A DNA stretch of 64,000 nt from Sphingobacterium arenae (lineage in GTDB: Bacteria; Bacteroidota; Bacteroidia; Sphingobacteriales; Sphingobacteriaceae), in the NCBI RefSeq assembly GCF_014692505.1, contig NZ_JACNYK010000004.1:248001-312000 (forward strand). The letters are read 5' to 3'. The number at the start of each line of letters is the position of its first letter. The stretch's first letter is position 1. The translations under genes were made by a program, and so were the position numbers. The notes beneath the pieces are model-generated. The model saw only the letters and a program-made list of their open reading frames with translations. It was not told where the DNA came from and ran no database searches. Positions 36,969 through 46,270 of this stretch are shown one piece after another.

Positions 36969-38489
36969 TTATTTTGCATTGTCTATTTCAATTTCATTAG
37001 GCCAGGGAATGAACCGCTCTGTTCTCTTCAAACGAGGCAACTGTGCTTGCCGTTCTTTGAGTTTTTGCGTCAACAGCTCCGCCAGTTCCATTGTTTTTTC
37101 AGGATGTGTATGAGCCAGGTTATGCTTCTCCCCTATGTCATTATCCAGATTATACAATGCCAGTGTTTGTTTCGTATAATCATAGATAAGCTTCCAATTC
37201 CCTATTCGCATGGCACTAGCCCATGAAGAAACAGAAAAATCTTCCTTGATCCATCGATTGGGATGATGCCATACCAATGCTCGCGTAGCATCGATCAAAT
37301 CGGCATCCTGCAGGTACGGTAGCAGATTAATTCCGTCTACCGTCTGCACCACCTCTTTATCGTCCACACCAGCAATAGCGCGAATAGTAGAAAATAAATC
37401 CTCCACGATTACGGGATTTTTGGAAACAGCCTGTGGTTGGACCACCTTCGGCCACTTCACCACAAAAGGAATACGAATCCCGCCTTCATACACCGATCCT
37501 TTACCCGATCGCAGCGGCATATTATGCATGTCAGACGCTCCCCCTCTCGGTGGAACACGCGATAATCCGCCGTTATCCGACAAGAAGAATAGGACTGTAT
37601 TTTCCGACAAGTTATTCTCCTCCAGATAATCCAGCACATCCCCTAAGCTCTTATCCACACCTTTTACCAACGATTGATAAGCCGCTTCAATGCTGTCTAC
37701 CGACGTCCCATAAAACGAATCTACGTACCGTGGATCAGCCATTATTGGTGTATGTACGGCATAATGGCTCAAGTATAGAAAAAACGGCTGTGTTTGCTTC
37801 TCAACAGCTCCTACCGCCGCCAAGGCCGATTGGGTAAGTGCCTCCGTCAAAAAAATATCTTGTCCGTGAAATTGTTCGAGTCCTGGAACTGCATTACGGT
37901 CGGGAGAGCCGTTTCGACGTCGGTCAAAATTTTCCAAACCAAAATACGAAGCAGGATGTCCGATTTCACTCCCCGCAATATTGACATCGAAACCTATATT
38001 TTTAGGATCGGCAGCCGCAATCCCCTTACTCCCAAAGTGTGCCTTCCCCGCTAAAATAGTTCTGTAGCCGTTTTCTTTAAGTAAACGTGGTAGTGGTGTT
38101 GCCAAAAACGTCTTGTTTTCGCTTTTATCCGTTCCCAGACCATTTATATTCCAGTCCACCGCGTGAAATATTGTATCTGGATGATCCGTACTTCTATCCT
38201 TATCAGGATGTGTCCAATTAGTCACGCGGTGCCTTGCCGCATTTGTACCTGTAAGGAGGCTTACCCGTGTCGGTGTACAGAGCGGGGTTGCATACGCGTC
38301 CGAAAACTGGACACCGCTTCGCGCCAATTTTTTAAAATTGGGGAAAGCCGAGATATCCTGCCATCCTAAATCGTCCACGAGGAATACGATGATGTTGGGT
38401 TTGGGGTCTTCTTTTTCATAAAGTGTACCGGCACTACATAGGCCATGTACAAACAGCATGGTAAAAAGCAAAAATTTAATATCCATCAT
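36969..38489 (-). CDS. Exported S1-family sulfatase with CTPTR motif
   Basis: 506 residues from the ATG at 38489. The frame is open 33 codons further upstream, but that part lies inside the SusD gene and lacks a signal. From here a signal peptide (about 1-20) is followed by FLVDDLGWQD and the activation motif C-T-P-T-R (71-75), with Thr in place of the usual Ser; Cys71 is the formylglycine precursor. ILAGKAHFGS and FLSDNGG supply further active-site residues. The HisxGS form of the Lys-His motif is unusual beside the KWHLG of its neighbours. The start overlaps the SusD stop by 14 bases, so translation is probably coupled. Confidence 0.9.
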   Translation of the reverse strand: MMDIKFLLFTMLFVHGLCSAGTLYEKEDPKPNIIVFLVDDLGWQDISAFPNFKKLARSGVQFSDAYATPLCTPTRVSLLTGTNAARHRVTNWTHPDKDRSTDHPDTIFHAVDWNINGLGTDKSENKTFLATPLPRLLKENGYRTILAGKAHFGSKGIAAADPKNIGFDVNIAGSEIGHPASYFGLENFDRRRNGSPDRNAVPGLEQFHGQDIFLTEALTQSALAAVGAVEKQTQPFFLYLSHYAVHTPIMADPRYVDSFYGTSVDSIEAAYQSLVKGVDKSLGDVLDYLEENNLSENTVLFFLSDNGGLSRVPPRGGASDMHNMPLRSGKGSVYEGGIRIPFVVKWPKVVQPQAVSKNPVIVEDLFSTIRAIAGVDDKEVVQTVDGINLLPYLQDADLIDATRALVWHHPNRWIKEDFSVSSWASAMRIGNWKLIYDYTKQTLALYNLDNDIGEKHNLAHTHPEKTMELAELLTQKLKERQAQLPRLKRTERFIPWPNEIEIDNAK

Positions 38490-39903
38490 TTTGTATAAGA
38501 TTTGGGTTTCTATCAATCTCACTTTGCGGGATTGGGTATCGTATTTGATAATCAAACGCCACCTTTCCCCTTGCTTTTGCATACTCAATAAAACGGCGAT
38601 GTCTGATCAAGTCCTGTCTACGCAACTCTTCCGTAAAAAATTCCCAACCACGTTCTTTTAGGATATGGTCTCGTAAGGCCGTCTTATCTCCAAACGAAGA
38701 TAAGGATAACGGCGGAACATTTGCTTTCTCCCGCACCTGGTTGATCAAATTTATTGATTCTTGGTTAGGTCCGTTTAACTCGTTGAGCGCTTCCGCCTTT
38801 GATAGTAAGATATCAGCATAGCGTACGACGGGAAAATCGTTGCCTAAGTCAGCCCCTGTCGCCGGCAAATCTTCCTGAAACTTAAAACTCCGTGCATCGT
38901 CTTTACCCAACGAAATTATGTTCCCATTTAAATCCTCATACGAAGTGATAATCACTTCCTTTCTTTCATCCGCCGGATGAAAAGAATCTAAAAAAGACGA
39001 AAGTGTCTTCAACTGCGTCGCATAGTTTGTTTTTACGGCACCTCTATACTTATAATTTGGAGGCGCAGCATGCGGCAGATAGTTCGTACCGAGCCCCGGT
39101 TGTGCTATATGCGGTCTTACATAAATAAATTCCCTGTTCTCTTCGTTTTCAATCAAGAATAAATCTGTTCGCTTTTGACTATCAAACAAGCCATATACTC
39201 CCAAATCAATCAGCTCATCTGCTCGCTCGACCACTTTATCCCATTTTCTATTATTCAAATAGAACTTGGTCAAAAATGCCCATGCGGCGCCCTTTGTTGC
39301 CCGTCCGTATTCGGCTTGTTCAACAGGCAGAACGGCACTCACTTCCAATAACTCATTTTCTACGAATCGAACAAATTCTTCTTGTTCAGCTCTAGACGGT
39401 CTATCGTCAGCATTCACCTCGCTACTGATAATCAACGGAACCGGTCCAAATAAATCGTACAGGTACATATAATTGCTCGCCCTTAGAAAACGCGCTTCGG
39501 CAATGATCTCGTTTTTCCTATTTTCGTCGAAGTCTATATTTGGAACATGATCTATTACTAAATTTGCTTTATAAATGGCACTGTAATACCTTGACCAAGC
39601 CGTCTCAAAAAACTCATGCGCAGGATTCCATGTGAAATCCTCTAACGGCTGTGCCAAACCCCGTAATCCGCCCTCGCGTATAATGAGCAAATCCGTATTC
39701 ACTTCGGCCATGACCAAAATATTCCGAAAGCCATCCGTGCCTTGCTTCTGTTCGGCTGCGTATGCGGCCAACAACAGTGATTCGGCATCTTCTTGGCTGT
39801 TAAAAAAATTATCCGGGCCAAAAGACGAATACACCGTTTCGTCCAGCGCATGCTGGCAGGAAAACAACAAGAACACGAGCAATAACCCAATACTATTTTT
39901 CAT
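38476..39903 (-). CDS. SusD/RagB-family surface lipoprotein (tandem unit B)
   Basis: 475 residues from the ATG at 39903, which gives a lipoprotein signal with lipobox Cys at residue 16 (FLLFSC). SusD features include RFLRASNYMYLYDLFGPVPL, ADILLSKAEALNELNGPN and ILKERGWEFFTEELRRQDLI, ending NPNLIQNDGY. It is clearly paralogous to the SusD at 44864-46252, sharing EALNELNGPN and the NPNL.QNDGY end. It follows its SusC by 50 bases and overlaps the next sulfatase gene. Confidence 0.94.
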   Translation of the reverse strand: MKNSIGLLLVFLLFSCQHALDETVYSSFGPDNFFNSQEDAESLLLAAYAAEQKQGTDGFRNILVMAEVNTDLLIIREGGLRGLAQPLEDFTWNPAHEFFETAWSRYYSAIYKANLVIDHVPNIDFDENRKNEIIAEARFLRASNYMYLYDLFGPVPLIISSEVNADDRPSRAEQEEFVRFVENELLEVSAVLPVEQAEYGRATKGAAWAFLTKFYLNNRKWDKVVERADELIDLGVYGLFDSQKRTDLFLIENEENREFIYVRPHIAQPGLGTNYLPHAAPPNYKYRGAVKTNYATQLKTLSSFLDSFHPADERKEVIITSYEDLNGNIISLGKDDARSFKFQEDLPATGADLGNDFPVVRYADILLSKAEALNELNGPNQESINLINQVREKANVPPLSLSSFGDKTALRDHILKERGWEFFTEELRRQDLIRHRRFIEYAKARGKVAFDYQIRYPIPQSEIDRNPNLIQNDGY

Positions 39904-39953
39904 TTTTATTTTTACCTTCATCTTTATCTAATTTTTTATACACTTCCATCTCG

Positions 39954-42900
39954 CTATTTACCCGTTTTAAGGCTGGCATTGATACCGAAAATATAAGATC
40001 TCGTCAACGGATAGGCGTTAAAATCTGCCCTTACGTTCGAGGTTCCAAATGCGCTAACCTCCGGATCGGAGCCTGCATAATCCGTGATCGTAAACAGGTT
40101 CTGTGCCGTAAAATGAAAACTCAACGCGTCAAAAAAAGCATTGTTCTTTAACGGTAGCTGATAGCGCAACTGTACATTTTTTAACCGTATATACGATGCA
40201 TTTTCGACCGCCCGGCTATTGACGTTGCTCGCGTACGAAACAGCAACCGGCACGGAAGAAGAATTCGTATTGCTGGGATTCTCAGGTGTCCAACGGTCCA
40301 AGTACGCGTCGCGCAGTCGGTTTCTGCGAAACGAAATAGGGTTTTCCGAATCCGCGCGGTTCATATAGAACAACGAACTTCCAGAAACCCCTTGGATAAA
40401 AAATGAAAGTCCAAACGATTTATAGCTAAAGTCGTTGTTTACACCATACGTAAAATCTGGAAATGGGGAACCCAAAATAGTGCGGTCATTGGCATCTATG
40501 CGTCCATTACCGTCTACGTCCTTATAGCGGTATTCACCCGGGCGTGATAAAGGCTGTGATGAGTTCTCTATATCATCGTCCAACTGGAATACTCCCGCTA
40601 TCTGATAGCCATAATACGCATTCAATGGTTGCCCCTCCTGTATGATCGTAAAATCGTTAATAAATCCCGCCGATCCCCCAAGAATGAATGGCAACCCGCC
40701 CAGATCGGTCACTTCATTTCTAATTGCCGACACGTTTATATTCGATTTCCATTTAAATGCCCGATCGATATTCACGGTGTTCAACCCGAACTCAAAACCA
40801 TAATTTTTTACGCCTCCCACGTTTCTAAGTGTCGTATTAAAACCCGTTGTTCTGGGAACAGGCAATAGTAACAGTAAATCTTGGGTGTTCTTATGAAAAA
40901 AATCAACACTACCTGTTATGCGGTGGTCTAAGAATCCGAAATCAACACCGATATCAAATTGCCTTGTTGTTTCCCATTTCAGATTGGGGTTAGGCAGCTG
41001 AACGGCCGATACCCCGACTTTCGACGTCCCGCCCAGTACCGCCTCGCCAGAAGGCCCGAACAACACCAAGGAGTTGTAATTTCCAATTTCCTGATTGCCC
41101 GTAAGCCCGTAACTCGTACGGATTTTCAGATCCGACAGAAAAGAAACATCTTTCAAAAAAGCCTCATCCTTTATGTGCCAGCCAATCGCTGCCGAGGGGA
41201 AAAAACCAAACTTATTCGACTCCCCAAACCGAGAAGAACCATCTGCCCGGAACGTAAATGTCAACAAGTACTTTTGCAATAGATTATAGTTTACACGGCC
41301 TAGATACGATTGCAATTGATTTCGCGTCCGTTCGCTACCCACGCCGTAAGTAGGTTGCAATCCCGCACCTATATTATCGGTGTATAATGCATCCAAAGGA
41401 AATCCTTGTGCATTGGCCGAAAGTCCGCGGAATTCAAATTCTTGAAAAGTATACCCCAATAAAGCCTCTATGCCATGCACTCCAGTTTGCTTTTTATAGG
41501 TTGCCGTCAATTCCAATAGATTATTTTGTGCCTCATTAGATCTTATATTCGCGATCCCCTTAGTTCCTTCACCTCGCTTTAATAACCTACTGATGTAGCT
41601 ATCCCTTCTAGCATTCTGGCGATCAAAGCCCACATTGGCACGTACGGAAAGCTCGGGAAGAACTGCATATTCGGCATACACATTTCCAAACGTCCGGTTT
41701 GTTTTTCCGTCATCCCTTATCTCCTGACTCAATGCATACGGATTTTCCAGATTGACGATACGCGTCACGCCGTACGATCCATCTTCTTGAAAAACCGGCA
41801 AGGTAGGGTCCTGAAACAAGGAAGAATAGATAATACCGGCACTTTCATTAATACTTACGCCACTCGGCGCATATTGGTCATCAATGGAACTACCGTTTAA
41901 GTTAATCCCAAACTTAATCCGATCAGATTGGTAATCCAGGTTCGCTCTACCAATATATTTCTTTAAGCCGGAATTTAATATTACGCCCTGTTGGTTAGCA
42001 TAGTTCAATGACGCGTGTACACTTAACTTATCCGCACCGCCAGAAAACGTCACGTGATGATCTTGCAAAGCTGCATTTCTATAGATTTCGTTCTGCCAGT
42101 CCGTACCTGCCCCCACTTGTCGAATCTGCTCTTCCGTAAACTCGGGAGCCTCGCCAAGATCAGATTTAATATCATTCAGAAAAGACATGTATTCCTGCGC
42201 GTTCAACATTTCTATTCGATTGGCAACAGATTGTATACCTGTAGAAACGTTATAACCGAGCGCAAATCTATTCCCCTCACCTTTTTTAGTTGTTATCAGG
42301 ATTACACCGTTTGCCGCCCTCGATCCATAGATAGCAGTGGCCGATGCATCCTTCAATATTTCTACAGATTTGATATCGTTCGGGTTTAATGCATTGAGTG
42401 GATTTCGGGGAGAAGGATCGCCTACCACGGATGAACTCGGTGATATAGGTGTGTTGTTAATGGGCAAGCCATCTATGACATACAGCGGCTCATTACTCGC
42501 ATTGATCGAATTCGCTCCTCGTATCCGGATAGAGACACCTCCCCCCGGTTCACTGCTCGACTGCGTTACCTGTACACCCGGCGCTCTACCCGCAATCAAT
42601 TGATCCACGGACTGTTGAAAACCTTTATTAAAATCTGCCGCTTCCAAGGAAGTTACCGAACCGGTAAGATCCCTTTTTTTCTGAGTACCATACCCGACTA
42701 CTACCACCTCATCAAGGTCTTTGGAAGACGGGCTCAGCTCTATAACGGTTGGTGAGGATTGGACGACCACCGTTTTCGTTTCGTATCCCAGATAGCTCAC
42801 AATAAGCGTAAAGGGCAACTTTTGACCCGTCACAAAAGCAAACTGACCGGCACGGTCGGTCTGTACACTGTGTGTTACGGCATCCAACCGTACGGTCACG

Positions 42901-43061
42901 CCTGCTATAGGATCTTTTGTTACAGCATCAATGACCTGTCCCGTCAACGATGCATTAATAATGGGTTTAGGGTCTATTTGGGAATACGCTTTCGTGGCAA
43001 TTAGATTTGCATAAAGCAATAAAAGACAGACTGCGCACATCCGTACTGCATTTTTTTTCAT
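39954..43061 (-). CDS. SusC/RagA TonB-dependent transporter (tandem unit B)
   Basis: 1035 residues from the ATG at 43061, which opens a signal peptide (MKKNAVRMCAVCLLLL to KAYSQ). The frame could extend 11 codons upstream without benefit. After it come a carboxypeptidase-regulatory beta-sandwich (ASLTGQVIDAVTKDPIAGVT), a plug (VVVVGYGTQKKRDLTGSVTS, VIDGLPINN, GVILITTKKGEG) and a barrel ending in NASLKTGK. No STN domain. It is a close paralogue of the SusC at 46271-49381, with matching signature runs from the beta-sandwich into the plug. Its leader keeps the 16-base element found in front of that gene. Confidence 0.94.
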   Translation of the reverse strand: MKKNAVRMCAVCLLLLYANLIATKAYSQIDPKPIINASLTGQVIDAVTKDPIAGVTVRLDAVTHSVQTDRAGQFAFVTGQKLPFTLIVSYLGYETKTVVVQSSPTVIELSPSSKDLDEVVVVGYGTQKKRDLTGSVTSLEAADFNKGFQQSVDQLIAGRAPGVQVTQSSSEPGGGVSIRIRGANSINASNEPLYVIDGLPINNTPISPSSSVVGDPSPRNPLNALNPNDIKSVEILKDASATAIYGSRAANGVILITTKKGEGNRFALGYNVSTGIQSVANRIEMLNAQEYMSFLNDIKSDLGEAPEFTEEQIRQVGAGTDWQNEIYRNAALQDHHVTFSGGADKLSVHASLNYANQQGVILNSGLKKYIGRANLDYQSDRIKFGINLNGSSIDDQYAPSGVSINESAGIIYSSLFQDPTLPVFQEDGSYGVTRIVNLENPYALSQEIRDDGKTNRTFGNVYAEYAVLPELSVRANVGFDRQNARRDSYISRLLKRGEGTKGIANIRSNEAQNNLLELTATYKKQTGVHGIEALLGYTFQEFEFRGLSANAQGFPLDALYTDNIGAGLQPTYGVGSERTRNQLQSYLGRVNYNLLQKYLLTFTFRADGSSRFGESNKFGFFPSAAIGWHIKDEAFLKDVSFLSDLKIRTSYGLTGNQEIGNYNSLVLFGPSGEAVLGGTSKVGVSAVQLPNPNLKWETTRQFDIGVDFGFLDHRITGSVDFFHKNTQDLLLLLPVPRTTGFNTTLRNVGGVKNYGFEFGLNTVNIDRAFKWKSNINVSAIRNEVTDLGGLPFILGGSAGFINDFTIIQEGQPLNAYYGYQIAGVFQLDDDIENSSQPLSRPGEYRYKDVDGNGRIDANDRTILGSPFPDFTYGVNNDFSYKSFGLSFFIQGVSGSSLFYMNRADSENPISFRRNRLRDAYLDRWTPENPSNTNSSSVPVAVSYASNVNSRAVENASYIRLKNVQLRYQLPLKNNAFFDALSFHFTAQNLFTITDYAGSDPEVSAFGTSNVRADFNAYPLTRSYIFGINASLKTGK

Positions 43062-43095
43062 TAGTATAAATATGTTTAGTAGTGAAAAACACAAG

Positions 43096-43111
43096 TGCCA
43101 ACGCCAATTGA
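43096..43111 (-). repeat. 16-base leader element, copy B (upstream of SusC unit B)
   Basis: TGCCAACGCCAATTGA on the plus strand (TCAATTGGCGTTGGCA in the transcript) lies 35 bases upstream of the SusC ATG. An identical copy is at 49627-49642. From this element to the ATG the two leaders also share ACTA.TAAACA and TAATGAAAAA at the same spacing, so the whole leader is homologous. Confidence 0.75.
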
Positions 43112-43123
43112 ATACTTGTTTTA

Positions 43124-43387
43124 TTATTTTTTGCCCGGTACTTTATCCCTATTTGACCGAATAAGTCGGGTTGTGTCTGTACCCTGTTCATTTTCTATTC
43201 TTGGGGCGGCTACTTGCATTATCAAAGCGGCACGGCTAATCGTTGACTTACCAGCACAAGTAATCGCACAGCTTTCCATTGCATTTGTTTCGGTATTTGA
43301 CGATTGTGGAATAGGATAACTTCCACTCAACAAAGGCAGAACTAAAAAGACAAAAAAGATCTTCGGTGTGTTATTTGTTATTTTCAT
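43124..43387 (-). CDS. Possible small exported protein between sulfatase and SusC genes
   Basis: An 87-residue frame in the gap between the sulfatase (stop 43441) and SusC unit B. It opens 53 bases after the sulfatase stop with a convincing signal peptide (MKITNNTPKIFFVFLVLPLL, then SGSYPIP) and continues with two close Cys (ESCAITC) and a basic C-terminus. I do not recognise it. The location inside the operon and the signal peptide support it; the short length and lack of a known family leave it uncertain. It fills most of the otherwise gene-free stretch 43062-43440, together with the SusC leader. Confidence 0.4.
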   Translation of the reverse strand: MKITNNTPKIFFVFLVLPLLSGSYPIPQSSNTETNAMESCAITCAGKSTISRAALIMQVAAPRIENEQGTDTTRLIRSNRDKVPGKK

Positions 43388-43440
43388 TTTTAATAGATTT
43401 ATTTACCACGATGCAGAATGGCTCACATCATTTCACATTT

Positions 43441-44844
43441 TTATAAAATATCCAATTGACTTACGACGGGCACAATCGTTTTACTGTGTCCTTCTGCAAG
43501 TGAAGACAAAGCCTCTACGATATCTTCGTGCTGATCTGCAATATCTTCAGCTTCACCGATATCTTCATTCAGATTATGCAATTTCGGTTTTTCCAATTTT
43601 TTCAGTTGGTCAGGGTAGCCTTTTTCACTATTTTCATAAAAGCTTAATTTATATGGTCCCTGACGTACAGCCACGAGTGTTGAAGCATGATAATAGAACA
43701 TTTCATTCCTTGGGCTTTTTTCCGTACTTCCATTTAGGACCTTCGTCAAATCGTATCCATCAAAAACCCGGTCGTTTGGCAAATCTGCCCCAGCAAGATT
43801 GGCAAAGGTTACCAACACGTCCAATGTACTTCCTATTTCTGTAACCTGTCCTGGTGTTACATGATCTGGCCCCCAAAAAATTGCGGGGACGCGTACCCCA
43901 CCTTCGTAACTATTCCCCTTAGCGCCATACAATGGTCCTGACGAACCACCCAATTCTTTAAATATTTTCCAAGGACCATTGTCCGTTACAAACACCACAT
44001 ACGTATTTTTATCCAAACCGTTTTTCTTCAAGGCTTCGACAATCTTCCCCACACTCCAATCTATTTCTTCGATAACATCACCATATAGGCCCCGCGCACT
44101 TTTACCTTTAAACTTTTCGTTTGCAAACAGTGGGACATGCGGCATGGAATGCGCTAGATAAAGAAAAAACGGTTCACCTTGATTTTTCGAAATAAACTCA
44201 ATCGCTTCATCTGTGTACCGCTCCGTCAAGGTATTTTGGACAGCCGGACGTTCAATTATCTCCTCATTGCGAAGTAGCGGAACTTGAAAATATTCATTCT
44301 TAGGTTGCGTAATAGCTTGGAGATACGGAATAGAATCGACCCGATCCATATCATTACTATATGGAATTCCATAATAATAATCAAATCCATGCCGCGTTGG
44401 TAAAAACTCCGGTAGACTTCCTAAGTGCCATTTACCTATAATTCCCGTGTGATAACCTTTTTGTTTTAATAAACGTGCGATCGTTATCTCTGATGCAGGA
44501 AGACCGCCTTTAGAATCCGGAAAGAGCACCCTTCTTTTCTCTCCTTGCATCCCACTTCTAATCGGTAAACGCCCCGTCATCAACGCTGCTCGTGACGGTG
44601 TACACACGTTGGCTGCCACATAGAAATTTGTCCATTTCTGTCCTTCGGCGGCCAATTGATCAATATGAGGTGTCTTTATCGTAGGGTTACCATACGTACC
44701 CAAGTCTCCATACCCTTGATCGTCCGTAAATATCAAGATAAAATTTGGCTGTGATGCCGATTGGCTCTGCTGGGCGTATCCATTTAGAAGCAGTCCGTAT
44801 ACTGCAATAAATACTCCTGCTGATTTTACTAAAAAGTTTTTCAT
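43441..44844 (-). CDS. Exported S1-family sulfatase (arylsulfatase A / GALNS-like)
   Basis: 467 residues from the ATG at 44844. The frame is open another 82 codons into the SusD gene, but only this ATG gives a signal peptide (about 1-24, ending NGYAQ). Motifs are FTDDQGYGDLGTYGN, the activation motif C-T-P-S-R (81-85) with AALMTGRLPIRSG, IIGKWHLGS and FVTDNGPWK. The layout resembles arylsulfatase A and N-acetylgalactosamine-6-sulfatase relatives. It starts 19 bases after the SusD stop of unit A, so it is co-transcribed with that pair. The substrate is unknown. Confidence 0.92.
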   Translation of the reverse strand: MKNFLVKSAGVFIAVYGLLLNGYAQQSQSASQPNFILIFTDDQGYGDLGTYGNPTIKTPHIDQLAAEGQKWTNFYVAANVCTPSRAALMTGRLPIRSGMQGEKRRVLFPDSKGGLPASEITIARLLKQKGYHTGIIGKWHLGSLPEFLPTRHGFDYYYGIPYSNDMDRVDSIPYLQAITQPKNEYFQVPLLRNEEIIERPAVQNTLTERYTDEAIEFISKNQGEPFFLYLAHSMPHVPLFANEKFKGKSARGLYGDVIEEIDWSVGKIVEALKKNGLDKNTYVVFVTDNGPWKIFKELGGSSGPLYGAKGNSYEGGVRVPAIFWGPDHVTPGQVTEIGSTLDVLVTFANLAGADLPNDRVFDGYDLTKVLNGSTEKSPRNEMFYYHASTLVAVRQGPYKLSFYENSEKGYPDQLKKLEKPKLHNLNEDIGEAEDIADQHEDIVEALSSLAEGHSKTIVPVVSQLDIL

Positions 44845-44863
44845 GATTTTAATTTTGTGATTA

Positions 44864-46252
44864 TTAATATCCATCGTTTTGTTCCAGGTTAGGGTTAGCA
44901 TCAATTTCTGTTTGCGGAATAGGAAAAAGGACGTGATGCGCTTTTGCAGCAGTTTTACCTCGTCTGTTTGCCTCAGAGATGAAAATTCCCTGACGCACCT
45001 GATCACTCCTTCGCGCCTGTTCGTACCAAAACTCCCATGTCCGTTCCTTAAAAATTTGTTCTCTAAGTGTTTCCTTGCTGAAGTCTCCAAGTTGCAACGA
45101 TGCTGGTAGTGCTCGCTGCCGTACCTGATTCAATAGATCTATCGATTCCGCATTGGGTCCATTCAATTCATTTAGCGCTTCCGCCCTACTGATCAGCACA
45201 TCTGCATAACGTAAGACTGGCACATCATTTCCATAAGAAGCACCAATCGCATCCTTATCAAATTCATATTTTCCAGGATAAGATCGGTTATTCCCTAAAA
45301 GTTGTACAAAAACACCATTCGTATTGGTATATGAGGTAATAATCAATTCACGTCTTTTATCATTAGCAGCAAATGAGTTGACAAAATCATCAAAAAGATA
45401 TACCTGTGAGGCATAGATCGTTTGGTTTGGAAGATGTGGGTAGTCTGTAGGAAAGGTATTCGCCACAAACGGATTTCCCAGCTGCGGAGTAGACTGTATT
45501 GTCCAGATAAGTTCTGCATTACCCTCATTTTCAATCAAAAACAACTTGGCATAATCACTAAACAAGCTATATTCCTGCAATTCGATAATTTCACCAGTGA
45601 TATCAGCACATTCTTGCCATCTCTTTGTATTTAAATACAATTTTGCGAGGAAGCTTAACGCCGCTCCCTTCGTTGCTTTTCCATATACAGACTGCTTAAC
45701 CGGCAAAATATCAGCTGCTTCCAGCAAATCTTGCTCAATAAAAGCTACGGTCTGCTCTTCCGTAACACGTGATTGAAGGTAGTCATCGTCCGGACTCTTG
45801 TACAAGGGGAGCCGTCCGAACCAATCGTGTAACCAATAATAGCTAATTCCCCTTAAAAATTTGGCTTCCGCAATTAGTTGCGTATCATTAGCCGGGTCAG
45901 CATTTTTTAAAATAATGTTGACGTCGCGTATCACACTATACAATCGTGTCCATATTCCGCTAAAATACGGATGGTTGCTATCCCATGTAAAATTGCACAA
46001 AGGCGTAAAGTTTGCTTCAATTGCACCGTACTCATTCCAGTTTTCACCAGAAGTCATACCCGATGTGAAAAAGTATTCATAGTTTCTGAGCTGTGCATTG
46101 CCATAAGCGGAGGTGAGCAGTGACTGCAGACCCTCTGGAGAATTTGCATAGTTATCGTCCAATTCAGAATAAAGGTCTTCCTGGAGTAAAGAATCACAGG
46201 AGGACGTCGCAAAGATTAATAATACAAGCGGTATATATTTTGAAATTTTCAT
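44864..46252 (-). CDS. SusD/RagB-family surface lipoprotein (tandem unit A)
   Basis: 462 residues with a lipoprotein signal and lipobox Cys at residue 19 (ATSSC). Core segments are KFLRGISYYWLHDWFGRLPL, DVLISRAEALNELNGPNAES and IFKERTWEFWYEQARRSDQV, then HHVLFPIPQTEIDANPNL and a final EQNDGY. It is a paralogue of the SusD of unit B (38476-39903). The gap to its SusC is 18 bases. It is the binding lid for what is probably a sulfated ligand, given the sulfatase that follows. Confidence 0.95.
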   Translation of the reverse strand: MKISKYIPLVLLIFATSSCDSLLQEDLYSELDDNYANSPEGLQSLLTSAYGNAQLRNYEYFFTSGMTSGENWNEYGAIEANFTPLCNFTWDSNHPYFSGIWTRLYSVIRDVNIILKNADPANDTQLIAEAKFLRGISYYWLHDWFGRLPLYKSPDDDYLQSRVTEEQTVAFIEQDLLEAADILPVKQSVYGKATKGAALSFLAKLYLNTKRWQECADITGEIIELQEYSLFSDYAKLFLIENEGNAELIWTIQSTPQLGNPFVANTFPTDYPHLPNQTIYASQVYLFDDFVNSFAANDKRRELIITSYTNTNGVFVQLLGNNRSYPGKYEFDKDAIGASYGNDVPVLRYADVLISRAEALNELNGPNAESIDLLNQVRQRALPASLQLGDFSKETLREQIFKERTWEFWYEQARRSDQVRQGIFISEANRRGKTAAKAHHVLFPIPQTEIDANPNLEQNDGY

Positions 46253-46270
46253 CTGATTAAATATTACGAA

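Noticed and set aside
37433..37837. Long plus-strand frame of 134 codons
   Set aside because: It lies wholly antisense to the sulfatase gene at 36969-38489, with no recognisable protein features.
42967..43191. Minus-strand frame of 74 codons around the SusC unit B start
   Set aside because: It overlaps the SusC gene and its leader in another frame and shows no signal peptide or family.
44844..45090. N-terminal extension of the sulfatase
   Set aside because: It overlaps the end of the SusD gene and gives no signal peptide; the ATG at 44844 does.
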